Origin: Sclerotinia nivalis | Taxonomy: Eukaryota; Ascomycota; Leotiomycetes; Helotiales; Sclerotiniaceae | Assembly: GCA_029531795.1 (NCBI GenBank) | Contig: JAPEIS010000001.1 | Coordinates: 5,084,001 to 5,148,000 of the forward strand | DNA length: 64,000 bases | Direction of reading: 5' to 3' | Shown here: positions 36,766 to 48,053 of the stretch, piece by piece | Numbering within the stretch: position 1 is the stretch's first letter | How the letters are laid out: each line of letters opens with the position of its first letter | Notes under the pieces: model-generated | Seen by the model: the letters and a program-made list of their open reading frames with translations, nothing else | Databases searched by the model: none | Told to the model about the DNA's origin: nothing | Position numbers and translations under genes: made by a program

Positions 36766-36831
36766 CCCTCCATCTACTTGAACTCTACCCTCCATCTACT
36801 TGAACTCTACTCTCCATCTACTTGAACTCTA
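36766..36831. repeat. three tandem 22-bp repeats
   Basis: The unit (starting CCCTCCATCTACTTGAAC) occurs three times head to tail, at 36766-36787, 36788-36809 and 36810-36831. The third copy differs at its second base. No gene overlaps it. Confidence 0.85.
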
Positions 36832-38757
36832 TTCACCAGTGGCCTCTACTATAGGACGATAACTTATCTTATCTGCAATGATTTGTTTTCCGATTATGGC
36901 TCGTGAAGGTATTTACATTTATTCTTCATCAATATATCTTTCAAGATGACTAAACCTTGGAGAGTTTTCCGATCAGATCAAGGTACGCTCTTAAATTTCA
37001 ATCAGCGACACCAACTTTCCATACAGGCCTCTGATGAGTACTATCGTGAAGTTGAGTCCCCTTTGCTTCAGCAACATCACTAGCAGTACTTTTATCGCTG
37101 ACAGTACATGCCGATTCCCCAATAATTATCAATCATCGACCCTCTTTCGTAAAAATATATTAAAAGTAAAAGAACATAATTCCTAAAATCTAGTAGAATA
37201 TATATAAATGGAAGATTTCACTTCATTTAAACTTTCAGCTGACGTTTCTTGATATTTCGAGGCGATAATCTTCCAGTCTTCTTTGATCGACTTCTTTCAA
37301 AAAAGAAGAAGAAAAAACTTGGTTAGATCTCGGTGATAGAGGTATTGAGTATGGAGAGGGAGGGAAATAGAATGTTAGAGGAAGAGAGGGAGGATGTATT
37401 ATCTGATCATGATTCGATGGATAGATAACCAAGGGTCTGGATCCGAACCTGAACCTGAACCTGAACTGGGAAATTGTAATCTCAAGTGCGATGGGCTGGA
37501 ATGGATTGAGGATTCAGTATATATAAATGCGTGGATATAAATCTATGGTAAAAGATGAGACCGGATGAGCTATGGTGCGATGAGGATACTACCCCATCGA
37601 AGATAGAAGGTATTCTTACTTTAAAATTGTCACTCCCGATTTCCAAAACGTGAAATTTATCCACCTAACACTACCTCATTATGCAAGACTAGCTTTCAGA
37701 ACCCGATAATCTTGATATCAGCATCTTTCTACAGAATCTAGACAGACAAAAATACATCAAAACCCCCCAAATCCCTGAGAGCTAGTGTCATCACGTGGCA
37801 GCCACACATCTTTTCTCGCTTCTCCAAAACCCCCTTTTCCCATAGCTCGCCCCTCATTTCCCACTTGACTTTCCGCATCAATGCTTACCTAATTAGTTCT
37901 TTGCTAAAAAGTGAACTCCACTTCAAAGACCGTGTTGCCACGACACGATATCTTATCCACTTTATTCCAAACCTTCTATCGGCACAACCATTCGTCCGAT
38001 CCCATGATCCATTGAAAAAATGTGATGTAATTGTGGAGAAGTGATATCGCGATGCGGAAAGAGATGGATAGGTGGCACGAGGTAAACACACGCGGAAGGT
38101 TTTCATAGGTAAGATGCGGGATTTGATGTTGTACAACGGGGCGGGGATGTGAGATGGTGAAGAGGTCCCGCAGGAATTGGGTTTCTATCAGATCGAAATC
38201 TGTGGGGCTCGAGATATGTGACCATGCCGAGTCAGTGTTGTGCGTGTTTTTTGATTGCCTGTGGATGGATATTGTAGCGCAAGAATTATCTTCGAAATAG
38301 GTAACGCAAAATTAAAATGTTGAGGTGTACTTAGTTAAGCGCAATACTTATCCGCGCAAATGAAAGCTTTTCGATTCGTTTCAACGAATTGAGTTCACAT
38401 AAAACTCAATCATCCAAGTGCCAGGATATTAGAGCTCAGTGTAGTCGGAAATTGTACACCGACGAATCAGTGACAAAATAAAGTTCAAGACAGTCATACT
38501 CGTCTCTTCGCACCGAATCCACTTTTCAAGATCTACAGGACTTTTAAGGGACCATACTCGTGGATCGTACTGGCATCTAAGCCAAGGATAGAAAAGAAAA
38601 TTTTCTCATCGGAATACACAGCCCTACAATACATGCAGACTCTGTTCCCAGGAACCCGGTCCAGCGGTAATCTAGTATGAAAATCCCCGATCTCTCGAAA
38701 TTATACGGTATCCTATCATATTATACTTATTCTTCGTAAGATTGGTACTCTTAGCAT

Positions 38758-39047
38758 TCGGCTGAAAATCGGTCGGATGAATATCAGATCGCCTATAGAA
38801 CTTTTGATTCAATAGAAAGCCTCATCCAATATCATAGGAATGTAAATAGTCGCCTTATAGAAGATATACTATTATAATATTTCAATTTACAAACAGTATT
38901 ATAGAATATGAAAATAGAAGGAAATATAATTTTTATACTGTTTTGATATTTCATTGAATATTTGTAGGATATTTAAGAAATTTATAATAATAAAAATGAA
39001 ATAAAATTATAATCGACCTGATATTCATCCGAACGATTTTCAGCCGA
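38758..39047. mobile_element. 290-bp MITE-like element with 34-bp inverted repeats
   Basis: The left end (38758-38791, beginning TCGGCTGAAAATCG) and the reverse complement of the right end (39014-39047) match at 32 of 34 bases. Similarity continues about 10 bp outward as CTCTTRGCA. The interior is very AT-rich and has no ORF. Outside the inverted repeats lies a pair of 20-bp direct repeats, TCTCTCGARATTATACGGTA, at 38691-38710 and 39065-39084, with one mismatch. This fits a non-autonomous DNA transposon, but the family cannot be named from one copy. Confidence 0.65.
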
Positions 39048-42000
39048 GTTGCCAAGAGCCCGAATCTCTCGAGATTATACGGTACAGACATAGGAGACAA
39101 AAAGAATCTCGCCACCGCTAGATTGGGGAAGGAATTCAGGCAACTGCCGAAGTACCATGTCGATCCAGTGTATTGAAAAAACTAATTTGATGAATTGAAA
39201 GCAAAAACAAACGACAAAAAGAAGGAAAATGGATGCCTGGAGAAAAGGGTCATCATTTTGGCCGCGCACTCAGCGCAGAGGTAGAGGGTATTGAATCTGA
39301 TAACAGTATTCGATGGAGACTCGGAGAAACCCGAGAACATCAAAGTATCAATCAAAACTTATCCAATCCCAAGTTTTGTAGTAAAATCAAAAGTCCAAGC
39401 AAAAAATTGGTAGAAACTCAAAATCGTTCGCTCATACTAGAACCGAACGTCACCAAAGAAAGAATCTCGAAATCACGCACCACTTTTGAAAGTGTGTGAG
39501 GATGGAATAACTGCCAAGGATAAAAATATATCAAGCAATAAAATTTTAATGCCGCCAGGATGCACCACCTGCATAAAGGAGGCTGAAGCTAAGCTCGGTA
39601 TCAAAAGAGCCATATCTCGAGTAAATAGAATGAAAACCCATGGATCCAATCCATAACCATGCCATCGGAGATACCTCCGCGATAAGAATGTGATCATGCA
39701 ATTGCTGCGTGGCTAATGAGGGGTTCAGTGTTGGTGTTTCGATATTGTTTCTGATATTGAGGATGGATTGAGGGGGTAAGTAAGCAAGCGCCAATGACAA
39801 GGTGGATGATGAGGGTTGGAATGAGGGGTATGAGGGGTGAGATGTGCAACGATTTTTATATCGTGTGAGAAGAGATGCAGGTGGGATTTGGGCATCAATC
39901 GGATCCTGTGTTTGAGGAGATGTGGTATTGGTGGTGGTGGTGTGTGTGTCCTTGAAGGATGGAAATGTGAAGCAAATATTGTCGATGTACATACGAGGGA
40001 TGACAATGCATGAAGGGCGTTTACAGTACTGTGTATGTAATGTTGATGCACTAGGTAGCTGATTGTCACTGAAAATTTACCCCTCATTTTTATTCATGCT
40101 GCTTTAAAGTATTCAGAATTTCAGATCTTGGGGAACTGGAACTGTGCATGAAAAAGACTTGGCACTGATAGGTTGTTCTATCGCCTCTCCCGTTACCTTC
40201 CTCGGAAGGATAGAATGAAGCCTTTCCAATATAGCCGACGATACATATAGGAAACAAAACTATTTTCTATACTTCGTAATAAGCATTCTTATAGATAGTA
40301 ATCCTTGTGCAGCTCACTCACTGTTCGAGTATCTAGTCAGAGCTTGGAAGAACTATAATCCTCAAATCCTCTATATTCTCCCTCTTCATATTCTAGCTTC
40401 CCCTCACACACCGAGGTCGAATGAGCTTTGCGCAAATATCAATTATGCGCGCGAGCGTACGGACCGATTATGATTCCATAGACTATCAATTAGAATTGGT
40501 CAATTCCTTGCCAAGAGGATATTTACTAGTCACAGCACGAGAGACGCAGTCCGCTGAAAAATGTATAGAGTATCTACGAAAAAACAAAAGAAACGAAAAA
40601 AAAAAAACGTGTAAAGTGTATCTAAAAATGAAGGGGGCAAGCGAGGAAATACGATCTAAAAGATCTCATCCCATTTGCCAAGTTTGATATTTTATCATGT
40701 TCCTGGAGATAGTTCGAGAGCTAAGGAACTGGTGCCCGAAGCGTCGGGTGTAGGTTTTCCGCATGGAAGATTTTGAAGGGAAAACCTTAAACGTGCGATA
40801 ATTGTTGGCGTGTGATGGCAGTGCTATTTAGTACGGCTTCTAAAAGTTTTATGTACTTTTGTTTCTTTACGAGCTGAGGATATTCTGGGGAAGATAGTTA
40901 CCAAACCAAGAAGGGCAGTTTGATCGGTTATGATGTAAGAATTGAAGTCATATGATTTCATGATTGACATTTTGCCGTGAAGCTTGGATATTCTTTGGTG
41001 ATGAAGCATAAGGATGTCAAGGTATATGCTGGGTATTATAGATATACCTATCAAAATATCCGAAGAGACACCTGGGAATAAAACAAGGCACAAATTATAT
41101 CACCTAGGAACGAATTTGATATCGGAAGGATTTTAGATCCAAATCAAGAACTGTGTCTTGTCTTTCGTGCATATCATATCAAAACTTACGGTGAGTTCGC
41201 AAAACCAGTCTTGGAAGAGGGGAAAGATAAGAATCTCTTGAATATCGATACTGGCCGCACCAAAAGCCCATAGCTGTACCGAATCGACCCTGATAACCCT
41301 GATCACCAAAGAAAAAATCGATGCACGTTTTCGAAAACCTGGATTTTAAGTGGAGGTGATGAAGGGACAGGGGTTCCGGAATAGGTAGTATGTGCGTTAG
41401 AACTGCGTTAGAGGCGTTCAGACTTGATAGGGATGATGTTTTGGGATGGTCGCAGCGGGATGGAAATCCGTTATGTCAATGATGCGCGATCATGCTTTGA
41501 GATAGGTTGGATAGTGTTGCCGGCGGCATGTGGACGTAGGAAGCTTGAATATTTGGATTGCAACTTGGATAGTGAGTGGCTTGAAAGGTGGAGGGGAGAC
41601 CACTAGCGGAAGTGGATCTCTCCCAGAAAAATGTTGCGTGTAATAAAATTTGAATAACATATGAATGTTGAAAAGATGGAAGAGAAGAGATGCTGGTCGA
41701 TAATATTGATAATGAATATGAATATGGCTTGGCAATGTTTGAAAATCGTACCATGATATGATGTTTAAACAAATGTGACGTTTGAGAAGAGAGAAAATGA
41801 GATGTAGCTCTGAGATATTATTCCATCTGATGAGTAAGTAAGTGAGTGATTGAGTGTACCTGGGACAATGAAATGTAACCATCCATTGAAGGGAGTATTT
41901 GTACTATCCCACGTCCCCACGTCAAGTCAAGGGATGATTCCAGCTGAATTGAGGAAGAAGAGGAAGAAGAAGCACTTGAGGTAAACAACTCCATGCTTTA

Positions 42001-43360
42001 AGCAGTGTAACTTTGGAAGACATCTGGAGATCTCCGATGTACATATATTACTTAGCTAGTATACATCAAGTTAATTTAATATTATATCACTCATTCACTC
42101 ATCACTCATCACTCATATTAAATGCAATGCACGTTGAGATACCTACCTTGTGTGTTGTGCCATAGCGACGGCAGCTACGAAAGAAACCCACAACCGGGAT
42201 TTCATGAGAGTACCGCAAAATCCGCAAAATCCGCAACAAAGCTGAAATTACAGATACCGATGCAACGGAAAGATATCTCGGGACGTTTTATTCGGTTGAG
42301 ACAACCATGGCGACCTTAGCTACTATAAAATATTATGCACAATGGATGAATAAACTGGTTTTCCAAGTCATTGTGGAAGCGCCCAAGGAGAAAAGAGTAG
42401 ATCATAGGAACAGGAATATGAGGTACAGGACAAGGAGAGGAGAGGAGGGACCGAATGAAATTTATACAGGAACATGAGGAGAAAGAGGATTTGAATTTCA
42501 GCACACTACCTTGCAGCAATCTTGAAGCAGACAAATAATGTATATGGTAATCAAATGAGAATCAAATCATTCAAAGTAGGTAGAAGAGGTGAGACGTGTT
42601 TGACTTGAGTTGTGTTTGTTATTTATTTATTTGTTTATTTATTTATTAATTATTATTGCTTACTCCATCTATCCTCTATCATCCATCCATAAATCCTTCC
42701 ATTGATTTCTTTTCCAATACTTCATGGGGTATCTTGTAAATTTAGCATACTCTCATGACAATTCATGACTTATCCTTTCAATTGCTTGAATATATATATA
42801 TACATCATAACAACAACTGGATTGATTGCTTCAAATTCATTGACTCCTTTGATTCTTTGACATATCGAATCCCAACCTTCGGCCTTATTTTTACCTCCCT
42901 CATTCTAATTGATATTTCCAGCTTTGAACCAGCCGTGGAGTATTATCCCTCCACATATATCATCCTCGCAAAGGCTTCAACCCTTCATTGTCAATAATTT
43001 GATTGGTAGACTATAACGCACGTTTCCGAATTTCATTCACAATTGAATTCAAAAACCAAATAGCGGAACGGCTAATAACCTTAGCAGATATTTACTCCAT
43101 TCTTGAAGGAGGTACTACCTAGTTTAGTACTGAGAGTGGCACTGGCACAGTTCGCATGTTGATCTATCTGTTGTGTTGTTTGCATAAGTAAGTACTTTTT
43201 TAAAGATAAACCTTTTTTCTTCAGAAGTGCATCATCGTTGAGGGTGATAGGTACCTTCCTTGTAAGATACGGAATTATCACCATGCTGATACTCTAGCTC
43301 GGAGTTTAGATCTTGGAGGCTTAGTGCCTAGTACTTCTGACAGTACGATACACGCCGCTT

Positions 43361-43452
43361 TTCAATTTATCAATTTATCCAATTTATCAATCCATCAATT
43401 TATCAATCCATCATCCATCATCCATCATCCATCAATTCAATTCAATTCAATC
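43361..43452. repeat. TTATCAA/CCATCAT/TTCAA simple-repeat block
   Basis: About 90 bp made of AATTTATC, CATCAATC, CATCATC and AATTC units. It is a low-complexity intergenic sequence. Confidence 0.75.
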
Positions 43453-44040
43453 ACGGCCTTCTTTAGAGCCGCTAAAACAGCACGACATAAGCGATTGAAT
43501 CATTCATCATCATTTCATACCTACCTAGCTATCAGAACAAAAAGAAAGAGCTTCAAAATTCAAAGCCACACTGGCGCATGCACTACGAAATTACGAGTAG
43601 TTGGACAAAGAATATTGGGTTTAAACATCATTTCGAAGAATATTTTTCAAGGATTAAGCCAGGAAGTTTCCAAGAATACAGAATACTGAGAACCCTTACC
43701 GTACCAAGGACCTACAGACTACAGACTACAGTGACCATACCAGGACCATAAATTAACAAAGTGATATCTTACTAGGTAAGTAACTATTCCGCGAAAGAGA
43801 GATCAGACACTTCACACTTCACATTTTTACACTTTCTAAACTTTTTGGTATCATTTATCTTTATAAGTTAGCTTACAACTAACTCCACTCCCTAGTATCT
43901 CTACGCCTCACACAAAACTCCGGACAGAATTATCCTTTCGCGCCGCTCACATTGGCGTGAATACACTATCTACCTAGGCACAACCTTAAAGTGCCTAACT
44001 AGGGTTATCATTCACCGAAAGATACCCAAAAGGTACTAGA

Positions 44041-44104
44041 TAGTCAAGTCAACTCAAGTCAACTCAGGTCAACTCAAGTCAAACTCGCTCACTCACTCAC
44101 TCAT
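44041..44104. repeat. (AACTCAAGTC)n and (ACTC)n repeats
   Basis: Four copies of a 10-bp unit close to AACTCAAGTC are followed by ACTC tetramers. It sits about 760 bp upstream of the 44863 start codon. Confidence 0.75.
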
Positions 44105-44862
44105 TTACCTCATTTATCTACTTAGATACCTACCTATACCATACTTAGGTACTCATTATCACCCTACCACCTACCTTTTTCCGACCCTCCATAATAATAA
44201 TAATAACAAATACACAAAACAACTTTATCCTCCTCTCCGCCAAACACTTACCAAGTACCTAGTTTACCTACCTACCTACCTAGGTACTTTTTCCGATAAT
44301 AATCCCTCTCAATCCTCCCTCACTTCACAAAATTCTAACCCGTCCTCCCGCGTTTCCCCTACATCCTCTTCTTACCATAAAATCCTGGATTCATCACTCC
44401 TTTGCTGATTCAATTGAAACGAAAAAAAGTCGAAATAACAACTTCCCTCAACTTTCTTTGTATTTTGGTTGTGGAAAGAACATTTAGCATAGAACATAAC
44501 AACCCACCCTCTCAACTCCAAACCTAAGAAAAAAATTAAGTTGCTCCGCGCATACATCTTAAAATCAGCTAACGGCGTTTTCCAATCACCACATCATCCA
44601 ATTCTACGCCAACTCCAAAAATTACGCATACCTATCTCGAATTTTAAAGGCCTTAGATTGGAAGGGAACTAGCTACTCTTTTTTAGCTTCAAAGGAAAAA
44701 TAATTCCTTGATCTATAGCCTCGCAGAACACTCTAGCCACTGCAGCTTACTTGGAATATTCTCTCCTCTTAGGAGGCTTTTCTTTTTTTGCGACCAATTA
44801 AATCCATCTCCTAGCTGATTCCTCAATATCATCCCCACAGTCTCCAGTTCTCATCCATCAAT

Positions 44863-45999
44863 ATGATGGCCGATGTCCCTCACAGGAAACCAATGCCACC
44901 TGGTTTCGAAACTTCTCCTTCTGGTGCATCATACAACAATCATAGTCGAACTCGTACAACCTCTTCCACTACCTTCCCTTCCATCAATTACCCTCCTCAA
45001 CAATCACAAAACCTTTACCCCGGAAATATGCAGATAAGCGGATTCTCTTCAAGGAGAACTCCCTCGACGGGTACTTTTTCAACGATTGCCAGTAGTGGTG
45101 GTAATGGACCTGTGCCACATCGAAATTCTCAAGATCTTAGGCGATCCACTTCTTCACGATCGGGAAATTTACAACCACAAGGTTATGTGGCTCTAATGCG
45201 AAAACAAAAGGCGACGGTTTGGTGTGATAGATCGCAACATGAGGATCCACGATTAATAGCTCAACAAAAGGCTGCAAAGGAAAGAGCGGCGGCTGCAGTT
45301 CTCGGAGGAGCTCTGCAAGGAAGAATATCTACAGGTGGTACAAATAGTCTTGTCGGAAGTAATAGGGTTACAGCAAAAATAAGACATCATGGGAAGGCTG
45401 GATTAGTAGGATATAGCCCTGGAGATCTCGTTGGAGGTGTAGTTGGTGTGCCAATGAGGTTAAGTGCTAGTGAAGTGGAAGGTGGGGACAGTGATGATGA
45501 TGGGGATAGTGGAGGAATTCTATGCCATCGAAGAACTGGTAGTGGACGCAGTAGTGTTGGAAGTGGTAGAAGAGGTCTCACATATTCACGACAATCTGGT
45601 GCAAGTTCAACTGCTGGCAGATGGAGTTCAGGTCATACACCACCTAGTGAAAGGGAAAGACGGGAATCGATTGCAGATGTGGCCGAGGCTGGGGAAACTC
45701 CAGCACCAATTGGCCATCCAAAAGCTAGGGATTACTTTGAGGGAGGCGATGGGACGAGAAGTGCAGGGGGAAGCATTAGCAGTGGAGAACGAGCGGATGG
45801 TATTGCGGATCTAAACTCGGGCGATGCCGCCAGGTTAGCAAGTAACAGCTTGCTTAAATCATCAATGACACGAGAAAAGAGCGTCAAGAACCCTGACGAA
45901 TTAAGAAGAAGGGGAAGTGTTGACGAACGAACAACAACCATGACTCTAGGTGCTGGTCGACTATTTATCGCCAACCCAGATCATTCGGACAGCGATTAA
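44863..45999 (+). CDS. conserved serine/arginine-rich protein of unknown function
   Basis: This intron-free ORF encodes 378 aa. The N-terminal 110 residues are disordered (Ser, Thr, Pro, Asn). A core at about 107-205 looks structured: GYVALMRKQKATVWCDRSQ, then an Ala-rich helix (AKERAAAAVLGG), then AKIRHHGKAGLVGYSPGDLVGG. I believe proteins with this core are widespread in ascomycetes, but I cannot name the family. The rest is acidic and Ser/Gly-rich with many possible phosphorylation sites, ending in NPDHSDSD. Start: ATGATG; the first was taken. A long AT- and CT-rich leader precedes it. No membrane segments are seen. Confidence 0.75.
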   Translation: MMADVPHRKPMPPGFETSPSGASYNNHSRTRTTSSTTFPSINYPPQQSQNLYPGNMQISGFSSRRTPSTGTFSTIASSGGNGPVPHRNSQDLRRSTSSRSGNLQPQGYVALMRKQKATVWCDRSQHEDPRLIAQQKAAKERAAAAVLGGALQGRISTGGTNSLVGSNRVTAKIRHHGKAGLVGYSPGDLVGGVVGVPMRLSASEVEGGDSDDDGDSGGILCHRRTGSGRSSVGSGRRGLTYSRQSGASSTAGRWSSGHTPPSERERRESIADVAEAGETPAPIGHPKARDYFEGGDGTRSAGGSISSGERADGIADLNSGDAARLASNSLLKSSMTREKSVKNPDELRRRGSVDERTTTMTLGAGRLFIANPDHSDSD

Positions 46000-47127
46000 A
46001 GCAAGACGGAAAGGAGGATGCATATGCCGGTTGAAAGAAGCATAAGACAACAAGAGACCTGCGATTACGAGAGGGGATACCTTTAGACGGTGGAATTCAC
46101 ATCACATCACATCATGATGAAAATAACATTACCTTGGAGCAAAGAGCAAAGCAAGCAACTGCATTTAAAAGGCGTAGCATGGGAGTATTATGGATTACAT
46201 GGCAATATCAATTTGGATTGGTTTACTGGAGTTAGGAATGGATGTGCTCTTCATGGCTGGCATACACTTTTTATACATGGTCAGTGGGAACTTTTGGATT
46301 GGGTACAAGGGCTGCTTTAATCATCCGCTGCATGTTTGTTGACGCCGACTTGGGCTCAAGCTTGAATTATTGGACTGGAATTGTTCGAACAATCGTTTTA
46401 TTAGCGTTGCATTGTTGTTTGGCCTGATGAATGGGCAGAGTACGAATGGAAATGGCATGGGATGTGGCCTAGATGGCACATGCTTGCATACATACACATA
46501 CTTAGGAGGTGATAATGGTATACTGAATGATGGGGGTGAGACTGGAATACTGAATTGAATCGAGCTTGGAATGTGATATATGTGCTTCAACCTGTGTATA
46601 TCTATCCTTGATCATCTAGACCTTGACGAAAAGATCTAATGGGGAAAAATAACACCAACCAATATTCCTGCAAGCACATCCGATCTTCAAAATTCCACTC
46701 GTAAGTCGTAGGTAACTAACATCAAATTTCATCATTTCACGATGATCTCAGCTCACAGCCCCCGAAAAAAAAAAGCCATGCTGTTTATTCATCATATGCC
46801 CACCCATCTGATTAATACGGATCTTGTGTTTCACAAAGATTTCAATTTGTGTTTGTATTTGTATTTGTTTCAGTTTGTAGGTAGGTAATTTCCGGGTTTC
46901 TGTTTTGGTTGGGTTGGGTTGACCCCTCCTATCTTTCTTTGGTGGCTGTGCTTTACGGGTGTGTGGCGGGAGTGGATATTGATCTGGGAATCTTTTGTGG
47001 GTCAATGGATGGGTTAGGTTGGATTGGATGGGAATAAAGATTTTTGGTGGAATGAAGATCCATTGTGGTAATAAAGATTTTATGAAATGGATAGTGGATT
47101 TATATGGAGTGTAGAACTGGAGCTCCG

Positions 47128-47565
47128 TACGGAGGTTGATGGCGAAAGTATTGTAAGACACACCAAAAAATGACCGTGCTTGTTCCACAAACAGGGGTTC
47201 CGACCAATAATATCATCACGCTGATTGAAAATTTGTATGGTGAAATCTAGATGGTTAAAGTATTGTAAATTTCAAGATTTACTAGCAAAATCATTCAAAA
47301 TCATTAAAATCTTTAATATTTTATTTCGAAATATATTCTAAGATTATTCTGAATATATTAGAAAAGGTTACATAAGCTTTAAAAACTTCAAAATCATAAG
47401 ATTGTTGAAATTTCATCAAAATCATCAAAATTCGATCAAAACCTTCAAGATTCGGGGAACAGCTCAATATCTATTCGAGTTGTTTAAAGCAGCATTAAAA
47501 GACAGGAAAAACAGCAATATATGGGTAAAAAATGTCTTACAATATTTACCCCATCAACCTCCGTA
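47128..47565. mobile_element. TA-flanked MITE-like element, 33-bp inverted repeats
   Basis: The left end (47128-47160) reads TACGGAGGTTGATGG then a short variable part and TATTGTAAGACA. The reverse complement of the right end (47533-47565) matches at 29 of 33 positions. Both ends abut a TA, consistent with a TA target duplication and a Tc1/mariner- or pogo-type origin. The roughly 370-bp interior is AT-rich with TCAAAATCAT-like motifs and has no ORF. At the left edge CTCCGTACGGAG forms a perfect 12-bp palindrome. Confidence 0.75.
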
Positions 47566-47820
47566 GATACACTTATTAGGTAAGATTCAGAATTGGAGAC
47601 TGTGTGGATCAATTTCAGCCACATTGAACCTTGTTGAAACCAGAAGCGGAATCTGCCGCTCTTGACGCGAAACCCACTTTAGGAAGACGCGATGGGTCAC
47701 GACAGTACAGCCACATCGACGCGTTCTTGAATTTAACAACTTTAATGCTGTGAGGTCGGATTGATAACGAAACACGAATTGCGAGTTGCGAAATAAGATA
47801 TAGATAAATTGCTGATTACG

Positions 47821-47848
47821 GATACGATACGATACGATACGATACGAT
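47821..47848. repeat. (GATAC)n microsatellite
   Basis: Five GATAC units plus a partial sixth lie about 200 bp upstream of the CAF-1 start codon. It may be part of its promoter or leader; no function is inferred. Confidence 0.9.
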
Positions 47849-48053
47849 ATTTTGGCCTTTCGAAGAGGATAATAACTAGACTTGGGTGGGATCTGCGATT
47901 GATTTTGTGGTTATTGTATTCAGAACGGATTGTGTGGGTTGAAAGGTTGGGGATCAGTTATTCACGAAACTACGCTACGCTACACTACACTACACTCCGT
48001 GAATGATTATCTGGATGAGGAATTGGACCAGCAAGAATTGAAAAATCAAAATC

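Larger units (their letters stand above)
35756..44862. other. 9.1-kb gene desert
   Basis: No gene is supported in this stretch. It contains short tandem repeats (36766-36831, 43361-43452, 44041-44104), an inverted-repeat element flanked by direct repeats (38691-39084), and AT-rich filler. ORFs of up to 148 codons occur but lie opposite equally long ones and lack family motifs. The last 1.1 kb before 44863, with CTAGGTA and ACCT repeats, probably includes the promoter and long leader of the gene there. Confidence 0.5.
46000..48053. other. intergenic region containing a MITE-like element
   Basis: No gene is supported. The stretch includes the 3' flank of the 44863 gene, the inverted-repeat element at 47128-47565, a (GATAC)n repeat at 47821-47848 and an ACTAC repeat near 47970-47998 before the CAF-1 start codon. 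Confidence 0.5.

Noticed and set aside
39546..39992. 148-codon minus-strand ORF rich in Thr, Ser and Pro
   Set aside because: Low-complexity composition and an overlapping 120-codon ORF in another frame; no motif supports either.
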